Below the pieces are notes generated by a model. It made no database searches and was not told where the DNA came from. It was given only the letters and a program-made list of their open reading frames with translations. A stretch of DNA of 64,000 nt, from the NCBI RefSeq assembly GCF_000336555.1, contig NZ_KB375281.1:3447848-3511847 (forward strand), written 5' to 3'. A program made the position numbers and the translations under genes. This stretch comes from Afipia clevelandensis ATCC 49720. GTDB lineage: Bacteria > Pseudomonadota > Alphaproteobacteria > Rhizobiales > Xanthobacteraceae. This document shows positions 1 through 9,351 of the stretch, in pieces. Position 1 is the stretch's first letter. Every line of letters begins with the position of its first letter.

Positions 1-578
1 CGACCTCCGGCCGCGTCAACGTGCTTGGCCATCCGATGCCGGACGAGAGCGCGCAGGTGCTGGGCCGGATGAATTTCGAGAGTCCTTATGTGGACATGCC
101 GGGACGGCTCACCGTGCGGCAGAACCTGAACGTGTTCGGCCGTCTCTATGGCGTTGCAAACCTAAAGGACCGGATCGCTTCGCTCGCGTCCGATCTCGAT
201 CTGAATGAGTTTCTCGACCGCCCCAGCGGCAAGCTCTCCGCAGGTCAGAAAACGCGCGTCGCTCTCGCGAAGGCGCTGATCAACGAGCCGGAACTGCTGC
301 TGCTGGACGAGCCGACCGCCTCGCTCGATCCGGACACCGCCGACTGGATTCGCAGCCATCTCGAAACCTACCGCAAGGAACGCGGCGCGACGATCCTTTT
401 GGCCTCGCACAACATGCTGGAGGTCGAGCGGCTCTGCGACCGCGTCATCATCATGAAGCGCGGGCGTATCGAGGACGACGACAGTCCTGCCGGAATTCTC
501 GCCCGCTACAATCGCACCACGCTGGAAGATGTGTTTCTCGATGTCGCGCGCGGCCGCGTGCAGCAGGTGGCCTCATGA
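1..578 (+). CDS. ABC transporter ATP-binding protein (5' end outside window)
   Basis: This is the nucleotide-binding subunit of an ABC-2 type exporter. The open frame runs in from the left edge, and its first visible residues (TSGRV then VLG) are those that normally follow the Walker A lysine region, so roughly the first 50 residues including Walker A are missing. The signature LSAGQ, the Walker B/D-loop stretch LLLLDEPTASLDP and the switch histidine in LLASHNM are all present. The stop overlaps the start of the permease gene by four bases (ATGA), so the two are translated together. The substrate cannot be told from sequence. Confidence 0.9.
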   Translation, partial: TSGRVNVLGHPMPDESAQVLGRMNFESPYVDMPGRLTVRQNLNVFGRLYGVANLKDRIASLASDLDLNEFLDRPSGKLSAGQKTRVALAKALINEPELLLLDEPTASLDPDTADWIRSHLETYRKERGATILLASHNMLEVERLCDRVIIMKRGRIEDDDSPAGILARYNRTTLEDVFLDVARGRVQQVAS

Positions 579-1402
579 CCGACATCCAGCTCCATCGCGG
601 CGCGCAGGGGATTGCTCCGCATCGCATCGGCGCGATGATCCTGCGGCATTGGTATCTGCTCACATCATCGTGGCCGCGGCTGCTTGAATTGATCTACTGG
701 CCGGTGCTGCAACTGATCACATGGGGATTCTCGCAGGCCTACATCTCGCAGAACGCCGGCTTCTTCGCCAAGGCCGGCGGCACCTTCATCGGCGCGGTGA
801 TCCTGTGGGACATCCTGTTCCGCGGCCAGCTCGGTTTCTCGATGTCGTTTCTGGAAGAGATGTGGTCGAAGAATCTCGGCAACCTGCTGATGAGCCCGCT
901 CAAGGTCAGCGAGTATCTGATCTCGCTGATGGTGATGAGCGTGGTGCGGCTGGCGGTGGGTGTCATTCCGATGGCGGTGCTCGCCATCGCCTTCTTCGGC
1001 TTCAACCTGTTCGGCTTCGGCCTCGCGCTGGTGGCGTTCTTCTGCAATCTCATCTTCACGAGCTGGTCGTTCGGGCTGATCTCGTCAGGCCTCGTGCTGC
1101 GCAATGGCATGGGCGCGGAAGGGCTGGCCTGGACGCTGATGTTCGCGCTGTTGCCGCTGACCTGTGTCTACTATCCGGTCTCGGTGCTGCCCGAGTGGCT
1201 TCAGGTGGTGGCGTGGATGCTGCCGCCAACTTACGTTTTTGAGGGCATGCGGGCCCTGCTGATCGACAAGGTGTTCCGTACCGACCTGATGCTCGAGGCG
1301 CTGGCGATCAATGCGGTTCTGTTTATCGCATCGACTGTTGCATTTTTGCTGCTGTTGAAAAGCGCCCGAAAGCACGGATCGCTGGTCCAAAGCGGCGAAT
1401 AG
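575..1402 (+). CDS. ABC-2 type transporter permease
   Basis: A 275-aa integral membrane subunit with about six hydrophobic segments, pairing with the ATPase whose stop codon it overlaps. It fits the ABC-2 family (DrrB/NodJ-like exporters of lipids, polysaccharides or drugs): short cytoplasmic N-terminus, long hydrophobic stretches through the middle, and a terminal segment ending in a charged tail (KSARKHGSLVQSGE). No solute-binding protein is nearby, which agrees with export. The cargo is unknown. Confidence 0.88.
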   Translation: MTDIQLHRGAQGIAPHRIGAMILRHWYLLTSSWPRLLELIYWPVLQLITWGFSQAYISQNAGFFAKAGGTFIGAVILWDILFRGQLGFSMSFLEEMWSKNLGNLLMSPLKVSEYLISLMVMSVVRLAVGVIPMAVLAIAFFGFNLFGFGLALVAFFCNLIFTSWSFGLISSGLVLRNGMGAEGLAWTLMFALLPLTCVYYPVSVLPEWLQVVAWMLPPTYVFEGMRALLIDKVFRTDLMLEALAINAVLFIASTVAFLLLLKSARKHGSLVQSGE

Positions 1403-1518
1403 TCCAGAAAACCGGGGATGCCCGTTAATTAACCGGGTCGCCGGTAAATTGGGCGGATTGACGCTTTGTCGCAGGCCCGACAGTATGCTGCGCCGCAAAC
1501 CGGGAGCGAGGAGTTACA

Positions 1519-2844
1519 ATGCCGATTGGTGAATTTGGCAGGCCGCCAGAGCTGCCGTCAGAGGTCAGCCCAGCACTGACCACACCCATGTACTGGATGT
1601 ACGAGATGGGTCAGGCCTCGCTCAATCCGGCGCGGGCCGCGATGGACATGACCAAGCTCATGTTCGAAAACCCCTTCAATCCATGGTCAGGCACCCAGTT
1701 CGGCAAGTCGATTGCCGCCTTCTGCGAACTGTTCGAGCGCACCACGCGCCGCTACGGCAAGCCGGAATGGCGTCTGGACGACACCGAAGTCAACGGCGTG
1801 CGCGTTCCCGTCGAGATCAAGACGGTGTGGGAAAAGCCGTTCTGCCGGCTGCTCTACTTTGAACGCAAGCTCACCCAGCCGCTGCGCGCGCCGCAGCCGC
1901 GCGTGCTGATCGTCGCGCCGATGTCAGGCCACTATGCGACGCTGCTGCGTGGCACCGTGGAAGCGTTCCTGCCCGGCCACGAAGTCTACATCACCGACTG
2001 GGCCGATGCCCGCATGGTGCCTGTGGCGCAGGGCCGTTTCGATCTTGAGGACTATGTCGATTACGTCATCGAGATGCTGCACGCGCTTGGCGGCAATGTG
2101 CATGTCGTCGCGGTGTGCCAGCCCTCTGTGCCTGTTCTGGCAGCGGTTTCCGTCATGGAAGCCGAGAACGATCCTTATTTCCCGACCTCGATGACTTTGA
2201 TGGGCGGTCCGATCGACACCCGGCGCAATCCGACCGGTGTGAACGATCTCGCCGAGCAGAAGGGCATCGACTGGTTCCGCAATAACGTCATCACCAAGGT
2301 GCCGTTCCCGCATCCGGGCTTCATGCGCGATGTCTATCCGGGCTTCCTGCAGCTCACCGGCTTTGTCAGCATGAACCTCGACCGCCATGTCGATGCGCAC
2401 AAGAATCTGTTCAGCAATCTGGTGAAGGGCGATGGCGACCTCGTCGACAAGCATGTCGAGTTCTACGACGAATATCTCGCCGTGATGGATCTGACCGCCG
2501 AGTTCTATCTGCAGACCGTCGATCTGGTGTTCGTGAAGCACGCTCTTCCGAAGGGCGAGATGAAGCATCGCGGCAAGCCGGTCGATCCGTCGAAGATCAA
2601 GCGCGTCGCACTGATGACGGTTGAGGGCGAGAACGACGATATTTCCGGTCTCGGCCAGACCGAAGCGACCCACGGCCTGTGCAGTTCGATTCCGGACGAT
2701 CGCCGCGTGCATTATGTGCAGAAGGGCGTCGGTCACTACGGTGTGTTCAACGGCTCGCGCTTCAAGTCGGAGATCGTGCCGCGCATCTCCGACTTCATGA
2801 AGTCGTCCGCCCACACCAAGCGGACCCTGGCAGCCGCCGAATAG
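1519..2844 (+). CDS. phaZ: Intracellular polyhydroxyalkanoate depolymerase
   Basis: A 441-aa cytoplasmic enzyme that hydrolyses native PHB granules to 3-hydroxybutyrate or oligomers. It begins with the characteristic N-terminal block (MYWMYEMGQASLNPARA) of intracellular depolymerases and has no signal peptide. The lipase box is replaced by VCQPS with Cys200 as probable nucleophile, as in the Ralstonia PhaZ1 type; the conserved GVGHYGVFNG near the C-terminus carries the likely catalytic histidine. A purine-rich site (GGAGCGAGGAG) precedes the ATG. It is monocistronic, after a 116-base gap from the ABC operon. Confidence 0.93.
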   Translation: MPIGEFGRPPELPSEVSPALTTPMYWMYEMGQASLNPARAAMDMTKLMFENPFNPWSGTQFGKSIAAFCELFERTTRRYGKPEWRLDDTEVNGVRVPVEIKTVWEKPFCRLLYFERKLTQPLRAPQPRVLIVAPMSGHYATLLRGTVEAFLPGHEVYITDWADARMVPVAQGRFDLEDYVDYVIEMLHALGGNVHVVAVCQPSVPVLAAVSVMEAENDPYFPTSMTLMGGPIDTRRNPTGVNDLAEQKGIDWFRNNVITKVPFPHPGFMRDVYPGFLQLTGFVSMNLDRHVDAHKNLFSNLVKGDGDLVDKHVEFYDEYLAVMDLTAEFYLQTVDLVFVKHALPKGEMKHRGKPVDPSKIKRVALMTVEGENDDISGLGQTEATHGLCSSIPDDRRVHYVQKGVGHYGVFNGSRFKSEIVPRISDFMKSSAHTKRTLAAAE

Positions 2845-3179
2845 GGCCGTTTTGGCCTTCCGGGGCGGAAAAGCCTGATTTTGCGGGGATTTCGGGCCTG
2901 ACAGCCCGAGTCCGCGGTCGTCGCGCCCAAGCCATTGAAATCGTGGAAAATTCCGCTGTTAGGAATTGCGGCGGGCGAGTGAATTGACGCGCCTGGTTTT
3001 CGCGGCCGGTTTCGCGTTGAAATGAATCATGATTTCATGTTTCCAGGCCCCGGATGTAGGAGGCTAAGTCCCCAAAACTACGATATATTGGGCAAATGAT
3101 TTGTTTTTGCGCCGATGAATTTCACTGGCGGCGGATATGGCAGAATCCCGGCGAATTCCTGCTCTCCGGACCCGCTGAA
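2845..3179. other. Intergenic region upstream of the metallopeptidase gene
   Basis: About 335 bases without a supportable gene. It contains an imperfect inverted repeat TGAAAT(8 nt)ATTTCA at 3018-3037 and an AT-richer stretch around 3080-3110 that may hold the promoter of the next gene. The downstream frame stays open back to an ATG at 3096, but the 28 extra residues have no family resemblance. Confidence 0.4.
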
Positions 3180-3935
3180 ATGGCCTTTCGCGCACTTCTT
3201 TACCGTCGCCCGACCGAGCCGCGCACGCTCGCGGTGAAAATTGGCTCATCGACTTACACGATTCAACTCAGACGGCATCGCCGCGCGCGCCGCTACACGC
3301 TGCGCATCCATCCGAGCAAGCGTGAAGCCGTTCTCACCATGCCTCCGCGCGGAAATCTGTACGAAGCCAAGGACTTCGCGCAACGTCACGGCGCCTGGAT
3401 CGCTGCGCGTCTCGGCGGGTTGCCCAAGGCCGCGCCGTTTTCGCACGGAACATCGGTGCCGCTGCGCGGCGTTCCACACAAGATCGTGCATCGGGCAGGT
3501 GAGCGCGGAACCGTGTGGATGGACATGCGCGACAGCGGCGACAAGATTCTCTGCGTCGCGGGTGATTCCGAATTCATCGGCCGCCGGGTTCACGATTTTC
3601 TCAAGCGTGAAGCGCGCCGTGCGCTGACCGACGCGTCGCATCGCCATGCCGAGGTGCTCGGCGTGAAGGTGAAGCGCATCACCATCCGCGATCAGTCGAG
3701 CCGATGGGGATCGTGCACGTCGGCGGGAGTGCTGTCATTCTCGTGGCGATTGATCCTCGCGCCTCCCTATGTGCTTGATTATCTTGCCGCACATGAGGTT
3801 GCGCATCTTGTGGAGATGAATCACTCGCCGCGTTTCTGGAAGGTCGTTGCCCGGATTTGCCCCGCGACCGAACGCGCCAAGCGATGGCTCGATACCCACG
3901 GCAACGATCTGCATCGTTACGGCATCGAAGAGTAG
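3180..3935 (+). CDS. M48/YgjP-like (SprT-type) zinc metallopeptidase
   Basis: A 251-aa cytoplasmic protein of the YgjP/DUF45 family. The zinc motif HEVAHL begins at His205, followed by the third ligand region MNHSPRFW. The upstream SSRWGSC stretch and the N-terminal basic segment (RRHRRARRYTLRIHP) are typical of the family. I place the start at the ATG at 3180 because MAFRALLYRR leads directly into the conserved domain; an in-frame ATG at 3096 would add 28 unlikely residues. The family is described as a UTP pyrophosphatase or peptidase in different species, so the reaction is uncertain. A strong terminator follows. Confidence 0.85.
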   Translation: MAFRALLYRRPTEPRTLAVKIGSSTYTIQLRRHRRARRYTLRIHPSKREAVLTMPPRGNLYEAKDFAQRHGAWIAARLGGLPKAAPFSHGTSVPLRGVPHKIVHRAGERGTVWMDMRDSGDKILCVAGDSEFIGRRVHDFLKREARRALTDASHRHAEVLGVKVKRITIRDQSSRWGSCTSAGVLSFSWRLILAPPYVLDYLAAHEVAHLVEMNHSPRFWKVVARICPATERAKRWLDTHGNDLHRYGIEE

Positions 3936-3962
3936 CCACATTTTCCGAAAGAGAGTTGCGAG

Positions 3963-3996
3963 TCTGATTCAGTAAATCTGAATCAGATTTCATTTT
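3963..3996. terminator. Intrinsic terminator between convergent genes
   Basis: A perfect 10-bp stem (TCTGATTCAG / CTGAATCAGA) with loop TAAAT is followed by TTTCATTTT on the plus strand. It sits 27 bases after the metallopeptidase stop and just before the end of the oppositely transcribed PBP gene. Confidence 0.85.
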
Positions 3997-4002
3997 GCGC
4001 GA

Positions 4003-6273
4003 TCAGCGCCGTCCGCCGAACACCCGGTCGATCAGCCAGCCATCAAGACCTGCCGCCGCCTCAGGGCGCGTCGAGGTCTGCGTGACGGACGGCCGCGCCT
4101 GTTGTGGCTGCGGGTAGGGCGCAGGCGCATTCGGATAGTCCTGAGTGTTCGATGTCTGCGGATAGCTCGGCTGCTGCGCGCCTGCGCGCGGATTGCCGGG
4201 AAGCAGGTTCGACAGGAAGCCGCCCGGCGATGAAATGGACATTGGCAGCGGCGCCGGCGCGACATTCTGGTGCGCGGCCTTCATGAAGCGGGTCCAGACT
4301 TCCACCGGTAATCCGCCGCCGGTCGCCTTCCTGGTCGGCGAGTTGTCGTCGTTGCCGAGCCAGACGCCGGTGACGAGATTAGCGGTGTAGCCAATAAACC
4401 AGGCATCGCGGAAATCCTGACTGGTGCCGGTCTTGCCCGCAGCCTGCCAGCCGGGAATGTCGGCCTTGCGCGCGGTGCCGCTGACCAGCGTCTCATGCAT
4501 CATCACATTCATCATGCCGACGACGCTCGCGGCGATCACACGGGCCGGCGGATCATTACGCCGCATGTACAGCACCTTGCCCTCGGGCGTGCGAATCTTG
4601 TTGACCACATGCGGCGAGATCGCAAATCCACCATTGGCGAACGGCGCATAGGCGCCCACCAGTTCATTGAGCGAAACTTCCGATGTGCCCAGCGAGATCG
4701 TCGCGTTGGGCTCAAGCTTCGAGGCGATGCCGAGGCGATGCGCGGTGCGCACCACATTGGCCGGGCCGACTTCAAGGCCAAGCCGCACGGCGACTGTATT
4801 GAGCGACATTGACAGCGCCTGCGTCAGCGTGACGGGGCCGAAATATTCGCGGCTGTAGTTCTCCGGCCGCCAGCCTTTGACATCGAGCGGCGCGTCCTGC
4901 CGCACGGTGTCGGGCGTCAATCCCGCCTCGATGGCAGTGAGGTAGACGAACGGCTTGAACGCCGAGCCGGGCTGCCGCTTGGCGGTCACCGCGCGGTTGA
5001 ACTGGCTTTCCGCATAGTTACGCCCACCGACCATGGCGCGCACCGCGCCGTCGGGCGTCATCGCCACCAGTGCGCCCTGCGAGACATTGAACTTCACGCT
5101 CTTGGTGGCCAGTTCATCAATGATTGCGGCTTCCGCCACGCTCTGCAGCTTCGGGTCGATCGAGGTTTCCACCACGATGTTCTGGTCGATCTGGCCGACC
5201 AGATCGTCCAGCACTTCGCCGATCCAGTCGGCGACATAATTGATGGTGCCTGCGCCGACCGGCCTGACCGCATAGGACGGCTTTTCGATGGCTGCCTTGG
5301 CCTGCGCTTCGGTGATGAAATTCGTGTCCGCCATGGCGTTGAGCACGACCTGTGCGCGCTTCTCCGCGCCTTCCGGATTGCGGTTCGGCGCAAGGCGTGA
5401 CGGCGACTTGACAAGACCGGCCAGCATCGCGGCTTCCGACAGCGAGACATTCTTTGCGGACTTGCCGAAATATTTCTGCGCGGCGGCCTCGACGCCGTAG
5501 GCGCCGGAGCCGAAGTAGACGCGGTTGAGATAGAGTTCGAGAATCTCGTTCTTCGAATATTTGCGCTCCAGCCAGAGCGCCAGTTCGACCTCCTGCAGCT
5601 TGCGCTGCATGGTGCGCTCCTGGGTCAGGAACAGGTTCTTGGCGAGCTGCTGGCTGAGGGTCGATCCGCCCTGCGAGACGCCGCGATGCATCAGGTTGGC
5701 GACTGCGGCGCGCAGGATGCCGGTCGGATCGACACCGAAATGCGAATAGAAGCGGCGGTCCTCGATGGCGATGAAGGCCTTCGGCAGATAGGGCGGCAAG
5801 TCCTTCAGCGCGACATTGGCCCCGGGCATTTCGCCGCGCGTGGCGATCACGCTGCCGTCCATGCCTGTGATCTGGATAGTCGGCGGGCGCTTTGGAATTT
5901 CGAGCGACTGGATCGCGGGCAGATGCGCGCCGACCCAGACCACGACACCGGCGGCGGCGATCACGGCCCACAGGCCAAGCACCGCGCCCCAGTAGATGAG
6001 GCGGCCAAGGCCGGACCGCGAACGGCCACGCGCTTTCGATTTGCTGTCCTTGCGTCCGGCCGAACGGGATTTGCGCGGGCGCTCGCGCGGCATGTCTTCC
6101 TCCTCGTCGTCCTCGACGGGGCGGGTTTTGGAGGCGCGGCGCTTGGGCGGAGCGTCGTCGTCGTTCCGTCCGCCGACGCGATCGCGCGGATTGAGACGGA
6201 CGCTGTCGAGCGATGCGGCGCCGTCGAATTTCGGCTCCCTGCGACCGCTCTGCTTTTTACGTCCTGACGCCAT
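4003..6273 (-). CDS. Class A penicillin-binding protein 1A (transglycosylase/transpeptidase)
   Basis: A 756-aa bifunctional peptidoglycan synthase. A long, charged, Arg/Lys/Asp-rich cytoplasmic tail (about residues 1-85) is followed by one membrane anchor (LIYWGAVLGLWAVIAAAGVVVWVG). The GT51 domain carries EDRRFYSHFG with catalytic Glu171 and GGSTLSQQLAKNLFL. The transpeptidase domain has the SxxK motif at Ser437 (SAFK), the SxN motif (SLN) and KTGTSQ. The C-terminal tail is Pro/Gln-rich. The extended tail is longer than in enterobacterial PBP1a but common in Bradyrhizobium relatives. It stands alone between a terminator and a short divergent spacer. Confidence 0.93.
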   Translation of the reverse strand: MASGRKKQSGRREPKFDGAASLDSVRLNPRDRVGGRNDDDAPPKRRASKTRPVEDDEEEDMPRERPRKSRSAGRKDSKSKARGRSRSGLGRLIYWGAVLGLWAVIAAAGVVVWVGAHLPAIQSLEIPKRPPTIQITGMDGSVIATRGEMPGANVALKDLPPYLPKAFIAIEDRRFYSHFGVDPTGILRAAVANLMHRGVSQGGSTLSQQLAKNLFLTQERTMQRKLQEVELALWLERKYSKNEILELYLNRVYFGSGAYGVEAAAQKYFGKSAKNVSLSEAAMLAGLVKSPSRLAPNRNPEGAEKRAQVVLNAMADTNFITEAQAKAAIEKPSYAVRPVGAGTINYVADWIGEVLDDLVGQIDQNIVVETSIDPKLQSVAEAAIIDELATKSVKFNVSQGALVAMTPDGAVRAMVGGRNYAESQFNRAVTAKRQPGSAFKPFVYLTAIEAGLTPDTVRQDAPLDVKGWRPENYSREYFGPVTLTQALSMSLNTVAVRLGLEVGPANVVRTAHRLGIASKLEPNATISLGTSEVSLNELVGAYAPFANGGFAISPHVVNKIRTPEGKVLYMRRNDPPARVIAASVVGMMNVMMHETLVSGTARKADIPGWQAAGKTGTSQDFRDAWFIGYTANLVTGVWLGNDDNSPTRKATGGGLPVEVWTRFMKAAHQNVAPAPLPMSISSPGGFLSNLLPGNPRAGAQQPSYPQTSNTQDYPNAPAPYPQPQQARPSVTQTSTRPEAAAGLDGWLIDRVFGGRR

Positions 6274-6466
6274 CCAAACCTGTGCCGAAATGCCGGTTGT
6301 ATAAGGCGTGCAGGCTAGCGATGGCGGTTTAAAGGCGCGTTACACAAAGGTTAATGGGCGTTTAGATGTTCCGCCGCGGCATGCCAGAAATGCGGGTCCA
6401 ACGCCGTCTTGACCCGCTGGTCCGATCAACAGACTCTGCGCGGAAATCATACATGGGGAGACGCAA

Positions 6467-6895
6467 ATGACCGGTCACATTGATCCAACCAAGGAAGTGT
6501 TCGCCGCTTTCCGCGACAACAACCGTCCCGGCCCGATCCACATGCTCAATCTGGTGCGGCTGCATGAACAGGCGCGCTATCCGGACGGCCGCATGGCGAC
6601 CGGCGCAGAAGCCTATGCCAGCTACGGCCGCGAAAGCGGGCCGGTGTTTACCCGGCTCGGCGGACGGATCGTCTGGCAGGGCAAGTTCGAGCTGATGCTG
6701 ATCGGCCCGTCATCGGAGCGGTGGGATCATTGCTTCATCGCTGAATATCCGAGCGTCGCGGCCTTTGTCGAAATGATCCGCGACCCGGTGTACCGGGAGG
6801 CGGTCAAGCACCGTCAGGCCGCTGTCGAGGACTCGCGGTTGATCCGCACAGCGCCGATGCAGGTCGGCACGACGTTCGGTGAGATTCCCGACTAG
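6467..6895 (+). CDS. DUF1330 family protein
   Basis: A 142-aa soluble protein of the DUF1330 ferredoxin-like (dimeric alpha/beta barrel) family. The diagnostic N-terminal pattern GPIHMLNLVRL, the central YASYGRESGPVFTRLGGRIVWQG and the downstream FIAEYPSVAAFVEMI are present. A purine-rich sequence GGGGAGACGCAA precedes the ATG. Function unknown. The gene ends four bases inside the end of the convergent DUF1304 gene. Confidence 0.85.
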   Translation: MTGHIDPTKEVFAAFRDNNRPGPIHMLNLVRLHEQARYPDGRMATGAEAYASYGRESGPVFTRLGGRIVWQGKFELMLIGPSSERWDHCFIAEYPSVAAFVEMIRDPVYREAVKHRQAAVEDSRLIRTAPMQVGTTFGEIPD

Positions 6896-7257
6896 CGCAC
6901 GAGGCAGAGCAGGATCAGGGCAAGTGCCGCGGGCAGAGCCTGCACCAGGACGATCTTCTTGCTGACCGAATAGCCGCCATACAGTCCGGCGACGATCACG
7001 CAGAGCAGGAAGAACACCTTGATCTGAAAGCCGAAGACCGGGTTGGGATGGAGCAGGCCCCAGATCAGCCCGGCGGCGAGGAAGCCATTGTAAAGGCCCT
7101 GGTTGGCGGCGAGCACCGCCGAAGCCTGCGCCTTTTCAATGGTGTTGCCGAAGGTCGCCAGACCCTTCGGCTTGGTCCAGAGAAACATCTCCAGCACCAG
7201 AAAATAAATGTGCAGCGCCGCCACCAGCGCGACCAAAATATTCGCAATCAGGCTCAT
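6892..7257 (-). CDS. DUF1304 family small membrane protein
   Basis: A 121-aa protein with four predicted membrane helices, starting MSLIANILVALVAALHIYF. It matches the DUF1304 family: the N-terminal LHIYFLVLEMFLW block and the central NQGLYNGFLAAGLIWG are typical. I chose the ATG at 7257 because GGGGGAA lies just upstream; an ATG at 7365 in frame adds a non-hydrophobic leader unlike the family. The cellular role is unknown. Confidence 0.85.
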   Translation of the reverse strand: MSLIANILVALVAALHIYFLVLEMFLWTKPKGLATFGNTIEKAQASAVLAANQGLYNGFLAAGLIWGLLHPNPVFGFQIKVFFLLCVIVAGLYGGYSVSKKIVLVQALPAALALILLCLVR

Positions 7258-7394
7258 TGAAATTCCCCCGTTCGACAGGCCGAAGCTAGCAGCAACCGCA
7301 GCGGTTGCCGAGGCCCTGATGTTGTCGGAAAACGGAAAGACTTCGCCGGTGTCCTCCGCCATCATGAGACGGTCAGGAATTCACGGAGTCGGAC

Positions 7395-7931
7395 ATGGCT
7401 GACAGGCAAATCCAGCGTTTTCAATTCGACCGGTTGGAGACGCCGATCGGCACGGCCTTGCTGGTGACGGACGATGAGGGATTTCTGCGTGCGCTCGACT
7501 GGAGCGATTACGAAGCGCGGCTGCATCAGTTGCTGCGGCGGCACTACGGCGACTATGTGCTGGACAGGGCCGCCGCGCCGAAAACGATCACGGCTGCGCT
7601 CAAAGGCTATTTCGCCGGCGATCTCGATCAATTGAAAGGCATCAAGTGGCGGACCAACGGCTCGGCTTTCCAGCGCAAGGTGTGGCGCGGATTGCAGAAC
7701 ATCCGCGCCGGCAAGACATCGAGTTATGGCGCGTTTGCGCGGCGGCTGAATGTGCCGAAGGCGGCGCGCGCGGTCGGCCTCGCCAATGGCGCCAATCCTG
7801 TCAGCGTGGTCGTCCCGTGTCATCGCCTGATCGGCGCCGACGGATCGCTGACCGGCTATGGCGGCGGCTTGCCGCGCAAGCAGTGGCTGCTGGCGCATGA
7901 AGGCGCTGCGTTCAAGCGCCTTCCCGAATGA
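7395..7931 (+). CDS. ogt: Methylated-DNA-[protein]-cysteine S-methyltransferase
   Basis: A 178-aa suicide DNA-repair enzyme that removes O6-alkyl groups from guanine. The active-site motif PCHR places the acceptor cysteine at Cys142, followed by LIGADGSLTGYGGGLPRKQWLL, and the helix-turn-helix region YGAFARRLNVPKAARAVG is intact. There is no fused AraC domain, so it is Ogt-like rather than Ada. It diverges from the DUF1304 gene and converges on the thioredoxin gene, with a hairpin between. Confidence 0.95.
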   Translation: MADRQIQRFQFDRLETPIGTALLVTDDEGFLRALDWSDYEARLHQLLRRHYGDYVLDRAAAPKTITAALKGYFAGDLDQLKGIKWRTNGSAFQRKVWRGLQNIRAGKTSSYGAFARRLNVPKAARAVGLANGANPVSVVVPCHRLIGADGSLTGYGGGLPRKQWLLAHEGAAFKRLPE

Positions 7932-7935
7932 GCGC

Positions 7936-7965
7936 GGCACGATCCTGCGTCTGAGGGATCGTGCC
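7936..7965. terminator. Hairpin between convergent genes
   Basis: A perfect 10-bp inverted repeat GGCACGATCC / GGATCGTGCC separated by 10 nt lies between the ogt stop and the end of the thioredoxin-like gene. No T-run follows, so it may act with Rho or as an mRNA 3'-end stabiliser. Confidence 0.55.
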
Positions 7966-7977
7966 GGCCGGTATCCG

Positions 7978-8535
7978 TCAGCTCTGCGCGTTCAGCAGCT
8001 TGCCGACAGTGCGGTCGATCTCGTCATACGCGCCTTCGCCCGCATGGCTGTAAACCACGCGGCCGGACTGATCGACGATGTATTGCGCCGGCCAGTACTG
8101 GTTGCGCCAGGCATTCCACGTCGCCGAGTTATTGTCCTGTGCCACCGGATAGGTGATGCCGTGACGCTTCAGCGCGGCCTGCACGTTGCTGGTGGAACGC
8201 TCGAACGGAAATTCCGGCGTATGCACACCGACGATCACGAGCCCCTTGTCCTTGTACTTGGCATAGAGCTGCGTGACATGCGGCAGCGTGTTGACGCAGT
8301 TGACGCAGCCATAGGTCCAGAAATTCACCAGCACGACCTTGCCGCGCAGACCGGCAATGGTCAGCGGTCCTGAGTTCTGCCAGTTGGTCAGGCCGGTGAA
8401 TTCGGGCGCGGCGGTCCTGGCATCCGCAACCTGGATGGATTGAGCTGTCGGCGATGTGTCATCGCTGCGGCCGGGCAAAGTGGATGCGGCCAGCGCAAGC
8501 GCGACAACCGGAAGCGTTGTGAGGAACCGTCGCAT
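7978..8535 (-). CDS. Periplasmic thioredoxin-like (TlpA/AhpC-TSA) protein
   Basis: A 185-aa exported thiol-disulfide protein. An N-terminal signal (MRRFLTTLPVVALALAAS) is followed by a thioredoxin fold with active site YGCVNC at Cys77 and Cys80 and the cis-proline region QYWPAQYIVD. The start at 8535 is backed by AAGGAGAT seven bases upstream; the much longer open frame reaching 8967 only overlaps the upstream gene in another frame. It directly follows a CcdA-type gene (17-base gap), which would supply electrons to it from cytoplasmic thioredoxin, probably for cytochrome maturation or peroxide/sulfoxide repair. Confidence 0.92.
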   Translation of the reverse strand: MRRFLTTLPVVALALAASTLPGRSDDTSPTAQSIQVADARTAAPEFTGLTNWQNSGPLTIAGLRGKVVLVNFWTYGCVNCVNTLPHVTQLYAKYKDKGLVIVGVHTPEFPFERSTSNVQAALKRHGITYPVAQDNNSATWNAWRNQYWPAQYIVDQSGRVVYSHAGEGAYDEIDRTVGKLLNAQS

Positions 8536-8552
8536 GGAAATCTCCTTGTGCG

Positions 8553-9248
8553 TTACAGGCCGGTCTGGCCATTCGGATAGAACTGGGTGAGCCACGCCAC
8601 GGCGAGCGTGTCGTACTGGAAGTAGGTCGCGGCGGCGAAGGCGATCACGATCACGCCGAAACCCTGCTGCAGACGCGGTGCGATCCGCGCGAGGCTGCGC
8701 ACGCGGGCCGTCACCGCCTGGCCGCCATAGGCGATGATGAGCATCGGAATCGCAGCGCCGACGGCATAGGTCACCAGCAGCAGCGAGGCCCACGCGGTGT
8801 CCTTCGATGTCGCGATCACGGTAAGGATCGAGCCCAGCACCGGCCCCGCGCAGGGCGTCCACACAAGGCCAAGCGTTGTGCCGAGGATGAAGCCGCCGAG
8901 CAGCCCCTGACGATCGCGCGCGGTTGTCTCCTGCGATGTCAAACCGGAAAGCCGGACCGACAGCCACTCAAACGGTGCGGGCCAGATCATCAGCAGGCCG
9001 AACACGGCGAGCAGAACGGCGGCGGCATCGCGCAGCACGCTCGGATCGAAATCAAACACGCGCGTGAGCGCGCTCAGTGCCAGCGCAACGATGGAGAATG
9101 CGGCGACGAAACCGGCGGCAATAAAGGCCGGACGCAATCGGCTGGTCTGCCCGATGGAGGCGCCGAGCAGGATCGGCAGCACCGGCAGGGTGCAGGGGGC
9201 CGCGATGGTGACGACGCCGGCCAGTGCCGCGAGAACAAGATTGAACAC
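8553..9248 (-). CDS. CcdA/DsbD-type thiol-disulfide membrane transporter
   Basis: An integral membrane protein of about 231 aa with six hydrophobic segments. The two redox cysteines lie in the family motifs APCTLPVLP (first helix) and TPCAGPVLG (fourth helix). It carries reducing equivalents across the inner membrane to the thioredoxin-like protein encoded next. I favour the GTG at 9248 (FNLVLAALAG onward is the typical N-terminus); a TTG at 9287 in frame would add 13 polar residues and cannot be excluded. Confidence 0.9.
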   Translation of the reverse strand: MFNLVLAALAGVVTIAAPCTLPVLPILLGASIGQTSRLRPAFIAAGFVAAFSIVALALSALTRVFDFDPSVLRDAAAVLLAVFGLLMIWPAPFEWLSVRLSGLTSQETTARDRQGLLGGFILGTTLGLVWTPCAGPVLGSILTVIATSKDTAWASLLLVTYAVGAAIPMLIIAYGGQAVTARVRSLARIAPRLQQGFGVIVIAFAAATYFQYDTLAVAWLTQFYPNGQTGL

Positions 9249-9351
9249 GATATCCGTCCGCCGAAATCCTGAAGGTGGCGCGCGCAAGTGCGGCCGCCAT
9301 TAATGGGTTCGGGAACTGTTCGGAACCGGCTGCGGTGTTGTTACGGGTGAC

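Noticed and set aside
7978-8967. 329-codon reading of the thioredoxin-like gene as an N-terminal fusion
   Set aside because: The added N-terminal part is an out-of-frame copy of the CcdA-type gene; a ribosome site and signal peptide fix the start at 8535.
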